Source: Sphingobacteriales bacterium
GTDB lineage: Bacteria; Bacteroidota; Bacteroidia; Sphingobacteriales; Sphingobacteriaceae
Length of the DNA stretch: 34,145 bases
Reading direction: 5' to 3'
Assembly: GCA_013298995.1 (NCBI GenBank)
Contig: JAAFJW010000017.1
Coordinates: 1-34,145 of the forward strand
Both the position numbers and the translations under genes were made by a program. The notes beneath the pieces are model-generated. The model ran no database searches. It saw only the letters and a list, made by a program, of their open reading frames with translations, and was not told the origin of the DNA. This document shows, in pieces, positions 31,440 through 34,145 of this stretch (its first letter is position 1; every line of letters begins with the position of its first letter).

Positions 31440-31988
31440 ATGAAAGATACGTTAAAAAAAATATATAGATTTTTATTTAAATATAATGAAGATGCAACAC
31501 CTAAACTCACGAAATTTCTAACTTATACATTTATGCCGTTGTTCTGCTTCTGTTGTTTTTATTTAACCTTTTTTTACCAAAAGCTATCTAATAGACAATT
31601 GCAAGAATTTAATCATGTTAGTGGAATAGTGACTTCAACCGAAAAAATATATAATGCTCCACATAAAAACGAACGACCTTCATACAATATTAAAATTGGC
31701 GTTGACAATTTTGAAGAGTTAATTTGCTTATATAGTGAATATCCACAATCAAAGGAGGACGAAAATAGAATTGTTGTTGGGGAAAAGATTGAAGCATACT
31801 ACGAAACCGAAAAGGGCGTAAACAATATTGTTCAAATTTCTATTCCTCAAAAAAAAATTTTGACTATGGAACAGACTAACGAACACTTTAAATTTTTAAG
31901 AAATTTTCTTTTCGGTGTAGGACTTATATTTACGACATGGTTCATATCAAGGGTATATAGATATAGAAAATATGGTGGACTATATTAA
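31440..31988 (+). CDS. Orphan two-TM membrane protein
   Basis: A 182-residue protein. TM1 at about 28-47 (TYTFMPLFCFCCFYLTFFYQ), a soluble beta-rich middle (HVSGIVTSTEKIYNAPHK...VVGEKIEAYYETEKG...) and TM2 at about 150-170 (FLRNFLFGVGLIFTTWFISRV). The middle resembles DUF3592-type domains in outline only. AT-rich, single-gene unit between repeat elements; function unknown. Confidence 0.65.
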   Translation: MKDTLKKIYRFLFKYNEDATPKLTKFLTYTFMPLFCFCCFYLTFFYQKLSNRQLQEFNHVSGIVTSTEKIYNAPHKNERPSYNIKIGVDNFEELICLYSEYPQSKEDENRIVVGEKIEAYYETEKGVNNIVQISIPQKKILTMEQTNEHFKFLRNFLFGVGLIFTTWFISRVYRYRKYGGLY

Positions 31989-32040
31989 TTGACAACGACT
32001 GACGATTATTTAATAATTTAAAAATGGGTAATACAGCAGC

Positions 32041-32153
32041 TGGTAACAGTACATTTGCAATAAACGGGGCTTCATGCCTAGCAGTCCCCCCGCTGTCGCA
32101 ACTTCAGCGTAGCGTAACTTGTAATGCCGTATAAGCAAAGTTTTCAACTTTGC
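32041..32153 (+). repeat. Cassette-border element 3 with hairpin
   Basis: AGCTGGTAACAG (32037-32048 region) precedes an imperfect inverted pair, TTGCAATAAACGGGG (32055-32069) and CCCCCGCTGTCGCAA (32087-32101). CTTCAGCGTAGCGTAACTTG follows, then the perfect hairpin GCAAAGTT-TTC-AACTTTGC (32135-32153). No T-run follows, so it is unlikely to be a simple terminator. Confidence 0.55.
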
Positions 32154-32216
32154 ATTATGACAATTATTAATGGCTAAACTTTTTTATAAGCGGATTAAAA
32201 ATCCTACGATATTGGC

Positions 32217-32237
32217 TTCAGGATTGCAAATCCTGAA
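32217..32237 (+). repeat. Perfect 9-bp hairpin
   Basis: TTCAGGATT-GCA-AATCCTGAA is a perfect stem with a 3-base loop, about 110 bases upstream of the antitoxin gene and downstream of element 3. A related GGATTAAAAATCC lies at 32191-32203. Confidence 0.6.
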
Positions 32238-32303
32238 AAGCGATGATTTATTTTACAACCTCAACAAAACTTTAACACACAACTTATATACGTTTAAAAA
32301 TTA

Positions 32304-32322
32304 TATATTTGTACGTACAAAT
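32304..32322 (+). promoter_or_regulatory. Promoter with overlapping 16-bp palindromic operator of the DUF6364-PIN module
   Basis: TATATTTG (32304-32311) is a -7 box match. ATTTGTACGTACAAAT (32307-32322) is a perfect 16-bp palindrome that covers its 3' half and the expected transcription start. The ATG is at 32330. The arrangement fits autorepression by the ribbon-helix-helix-type antitoxin. Confidence 0.65.
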
Positions 32323-32329
32323 TTTTATC

Positions 32330-32581
32330 ATGGATACCAAGCTAACTTTAAAACTTAATCAACAAATAATTGAGAAAGCAAAACAATATGCAGTTGATAA
32401 AAAACTAAGTTTATCACGCATAATTGAGAACTATCTCAATTCCCTTACGTCCGCAAATTCATTGGGTAATGAAATTGAAATTTCACCTTTTGTAAAAAGT
32501 CTTTCTTCGAAAATCGATATACCGAATGATTATGATTATAAACAAGAGCATAACAATTATTTAGACGAAAAACATAGGTGA
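32330..32581 (+). CDS. DUF6364-like ribbon-helix-helix antitoxin
   Basis: An 83-residue protein (MDTKLTLKLNQQIIEKAKQYAVDKKLSLSRIIENYLNSLT...). The beta strand TKLTLKL, helix IIEKAKQYAVDKK and helix SLSRIIENYLNSL are the ribbon-helix-helix pattern. The C-terminal tail (about 50-83, ISPFVKSLSSKIDIPNDYDYKQEHNNYLDEKHR) probably wraps the toxin. ATG 32330 is preferred over an upstream TTG that lies inside the operator. The TGA overlaps the PIN GTG by four bases. Confidence 0.85.
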   Translation: MDTKLTLKLNQQIIEKAKQYAVDKKLSLSRIIENYLNSLTSANSLGNEIEISPFVKSLSSKIDIPNDYDYKQEHNNYLDEKHR

Positions 32582-32988
32582 GTAGAATATTTTTAGACAC
32601 TAATGTTATATTAGATTTGTTAGCCCAACGCATTCCATTTTATGATTCGATTGCTAAGTTAGCCACCCTTGCCGACCAAAAACGACTAGTATTAGTTGCT
32701 TCTCCAATTTCGTTCACAACGGTTGATTTTGTATTAAATAAATTCGAATCATCAGAAGCAGTTTTATCCAAACTTAGAAAATTAAAGATTTTATGTGAGG
32801 TTTGTGTTGTAAATGAAGAAATTATTGAAAAGAGTTTAAATTCGGATTTTAAAGATTTTGAAGATGCTGTACAATATTTTAGTGCAATACAATCAGGGTG
32901 TACGGCTATCATAACTAGAAATGGGAAAGATTTTAAAAAATCTACCATTCCAATTATGACAGCTTACGAATACCTAAATAACATTTAA
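32578..32988 (+). CDS. PIN-domain toxin of the DUF6364 module
   Basis: A 136-residue protein from GTG 32578 (MSRIFLDTNVILDLLAQR). PIN acidic residues are D7 in FLDTNV, a D/E pair in KDFEDAVQYFSA and the ITRNGKDF motif near 113-120. It probably acts as a ribonuclease toxin neutralised by the preceding gene, with GTGA start/stop overlap ensuring coupled translation. It belongs to the PIN_3-like group common in Bacteroidota rather than the classical VapC clade (inference from motif spacing). Confidence 0.85.
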   Translation: MSRIFLDTNVILDLLAQRIPFYDSIAKLATLADQKRLVLVASPISFTTVDFVLNKFESSEAVLSKLRKLKILCEVCVVNEEIIEKSLNSDFKDFEDAVQYFSAIQSGCTAIITRNGKDFKKSTIPIMTAYEYLNNI

Positions 32989-32989
32989 G

Positions 32990-33008
32990 CCCCACACACT
33001 GTCGCAAG
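32990..33008 (+). repeat. Fragment of the element-3 type border
   Basis: CCCCACACACTGTCGCAAG directly after the PIN stop resembles the right arm of element 3 (CCCCCCGCTGTCGCAAC at 32086-32102). No left arm is present. It marks the right end of the island before the core gene at 33051. Confidence 0.4.
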
Positions 33009-33050
33009 TTTTTAGCGCACCATAAATGTGATGGGTTTTGTGAAAAGTGT

Positions 33051-33677
33051 TTAACTTTCTTTTACCCCCGAAAGGTGTTCTAAACTATTAAATACCTCAA
33101 TTTCAAATGTATTACCATCATAATTCAAAACATATAATGAGGTGTTTTGGTGCGGAAAATCATCCATACTGGACAAAGGTTTTTGTAACAACAAACACAA
33201 TAACAAGCGCATAGCCCTGCCATGCATGCATATTAAAACAGTTTCTTCATTAGCTTGCGCCAATATATGTTTTACCGCTATTTGTTGCCTTGCAAATACC
33301 TCATTGGGGCTTTCGCCGCCTTCGGTTTTTATATCAAAGTTACCCGCATTCCAATTTTCGATTAATAGCTCGAAATCGTGGCGTAATTGCGGGGTGCTTT
33401 TTTGGCCTTCGTATATACCCCAAGCAAGCTCATCTAGCCCTTCTAGCTGCTCCCAAGCTATGCCTTGGGCAATAAATTGTGCCACAGTTTGGTGGGTACG
33501 TTTTAGCTTCGAGGTGTATATTTTATCAAAAGCTACGTTGTGGAACATGGCAAAAAAAGCGTTGCTTTGCGCAATACCTGTTTGGTTTAAATCTGAGTTT
33601 ATTCCTCGGCCTTGCACAATGCCGTTTTTGTTTAAATCTGTTTCGCCGTGGCGTATAATGTAAAATATTTTTTTCAA
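33051..33677 (-). CDS. Histidine phosphatase family protein (phosphoglycerate-mutase-like)
   Basis: A 208-residue protein with the RHGET motif (YIIRHGETDLNKNGIVQGRG, catalytic His at about residue 10), the second core Arg in TSKLKRTHQT (about 56-65), the acid donor in DELAWGIYEG (about 82-91) and the second core His in CMHGRAMRLLL (about 151-160). Family members include phosphoglycerate mutases and alpha-ribazole phosphatase (CobC). The substrate cannot be fixed by eye. It starts 9 bases after the mqnE stop, so it is probably in the same transcript. Confidence 0.85.
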   Translation of the reverse strand: MKKIFYIIRHGETDLNKNGIVQGRGINSDLNQTGIAQSNAFFAMFHNVAFDKIYTSKLKRTHQTVAQFIAQGIAWEQLEGLDELAWGIYEGQKSTPQLRHDFELLIENWNAGNFDIKTEGGESPNEVFARQQIAVKHILAQANEETVLICMHGRAMRLLLCLLLQKPLSSMDDFPHQNTSLYVLNYDGNTFEIEVFNSLEHLSGVKES

Positions 33678-33686
33678 TGTTGTTAA

Positions 33687-34145
33687 TTAATTGTTTAAAA
33701 CTGGCAGGGCGTAGTATTGCGGTTTGGTATCATCCTCACTAAATTCAACATGCTCGTAATCAGTAATTATATTGTAAAGTGTATCTCGTTCCAAAGGTTT
33801 TTTACCTACATTTTTTATCAAATCAACCAATTGCTTGGTGCTTAATGCGGGCTGTTGTTCCTCGGCCCCAGCCATACTATAAATTTTTGTAGTATCATCA
33901 AGCGTACCGTCAATATCATCTACACCAAAATTAAGCGAAAGTTGCGCTGTGTTGCGACCTATCATGGCCCAATAGCTTTTTATATGGTCAAAATTATCTA
34001 AATAAATACGCGAAATGGCATAATTTCGTAAATCTTCTACCACGGTCGATTCCTTAATATGCGACATTTGGTTATCTTGGTTTCTGAATTTTAGTGGGAT
34101 AAAAGCCTGAAAACCTTGTGTTTCATCTTGTAAATTTCGTAATTG
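33687..34145 (-). CDS. mqnE: Aminofutalosine synthase MqnE, C-terminal part (5' end outside window)
   Basis: The frame is open to the window edge and gives 152 residues: LRNLQDETQGFQAFIPLKFR, NQMSHIKESTVVEDLRNYAISRIYL and NFDHIKSYWAMIGRNTAQLSLNFGVDDIDGT, ending in GKKPLERDTLYNIITDYEHVEF. This is the C-terminal domain of the radical-SAM aminofutalosine synthase; the DDIDGT segment favours MqnE over MqnC (cyclic dehypoxanthine futalosine synthase). The radical-SAM CxxxCxxC part lies beyond 34145. It implies menaquinone synthesis by the futalosine route. The ATG at 34065-34067 is internal. Confidence 0.85.
   Translation of the reverse strand, partial: QLRNLQDETQGFQAFIPLKFRNQDNQMSHIKESTVVEDLRNYAISRIYLDNFDHIKSYWAMIGRNTAQLSLNFGVDDIDGTLDDTTKIYSMAGAEEQQPALSTKQLVDLIKNVGKKPLERDTLYNIITDYEHVEFSEDDTKPQYYALPVLNN

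Noticed and set aside
32170-32358. 62-codon frame upstream of the DUF6364 gene
   Set aside because: It runs through two perfect hairpins and the operator and ends inside the antitoxin gene in another frame, so it is not protein-like.
33142-33663. 173-codon plus-strand frame over the histidine phosphatase gene
   Set aside because: The minus-strand protein has RHGET and the second His motif; the plus frame has none.

Overview
The window is a piece of a low-GC chromosome from a member of the Bacteroidota, most plausibly a Sphingobacteriales/Chitinophagales-type lineage. The evidence is a gldC gliding gene, a TonB-dependent receptor with an N-terminal carboxypeptidase-regulatory-like domain, a futalosine-pathway (mqnE) menaquinone gene, many TAnnTTTG (Bacteroidota type) -7 boxes, an absence of clear Shine-Dalgarno sequences, and frequent GTG/TTG starts. 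No species call is possible from sequence reading alone.

Layout. (1) 0.3-6.6 kb: yebC, a 935-residue TonB receptor with a strong terminator, a 0.8 kb repeat-rich intergenic region, class II aldolase (fbaA), and a small iron-permease-family membrane protein. (2) 6.7-11.4 kb: rlmB on the minus strand, accD, an ABM-like small protein, a double DinB-fold protein, and gatC and an acyltransferase on the minus strand. (3) 11.4-15.6 kb: a tight plus-strand run trpS - deoxynucleoside kinase - kdsB - GT2 glycosyltransferase - polytopic membrane protein. (4) 15.65-16.49 kb: a two-gene, AT-rich, zeta-toxin-like module with its own promoter box. (5) 16.5-21.6 kb: GH3-family enzyme, dxr, rseP, a small hypothetical, hscB and tRNA-Leu(CAA). 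(6) 21.7-26.1 kb: cobT, a small hypothetical coupled to a CrtA-like monooxygenase (all minus), then a RhlE-type DEAD-box helicase, a small membrane protein and gldC, the last three overlapping end to end. (7) 26.1-33.05 kb: an accessory island. (8) 33.05-34.1 kb: a histidine-phosphatase gene and the 3' part of mqnE on the minus strand.

The island is the unusual part. It opens with a two-gene restriction-modification system in which a PD-(D/E)xK-like nuclease motif is fused to an HsdM-type adenine methyltransferase, followed by a two-TRD specificity subunit. There is no separate hsdR, so the architecture resembles BcgI-like type IIB systems. The specificity gene carries 2.75 copies of a 24-nt in-frame tandem repeat between its two TRDs, and each full unit contains an 8-bp perfect hairpin. 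A kinase-like gene (polyvalent-protein kinase family) follows, and behind it lies a diverged second copy of the hsdS 3' end, so the kinase gene sits between two copies of the same coding tail. Downstream come short cassette-like units: a PIN toxin with a 52-residue overlapping partner, an orphan two-TM protein, and a DUF6364-like antitoxin with PIN toxin driven from a palindromic promoter. These units are separated by roughly 130-bp imperfect inverted repeats that share a conserved 3' end (AAACCGTTrGCAG) and look like integron attC-type or similar cassette borders, although no integrase is in the window.

Outside the island there are two dispersed repeat families: a ~76-bp element at 4.27 and 21.67 kb (the second copy supplies the cobT stop codon), and a GGGCGT... 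intergenic family at 4.5, 7.5 and 8.7 kb. No CRISPR array, rRNA or transposase was seen.
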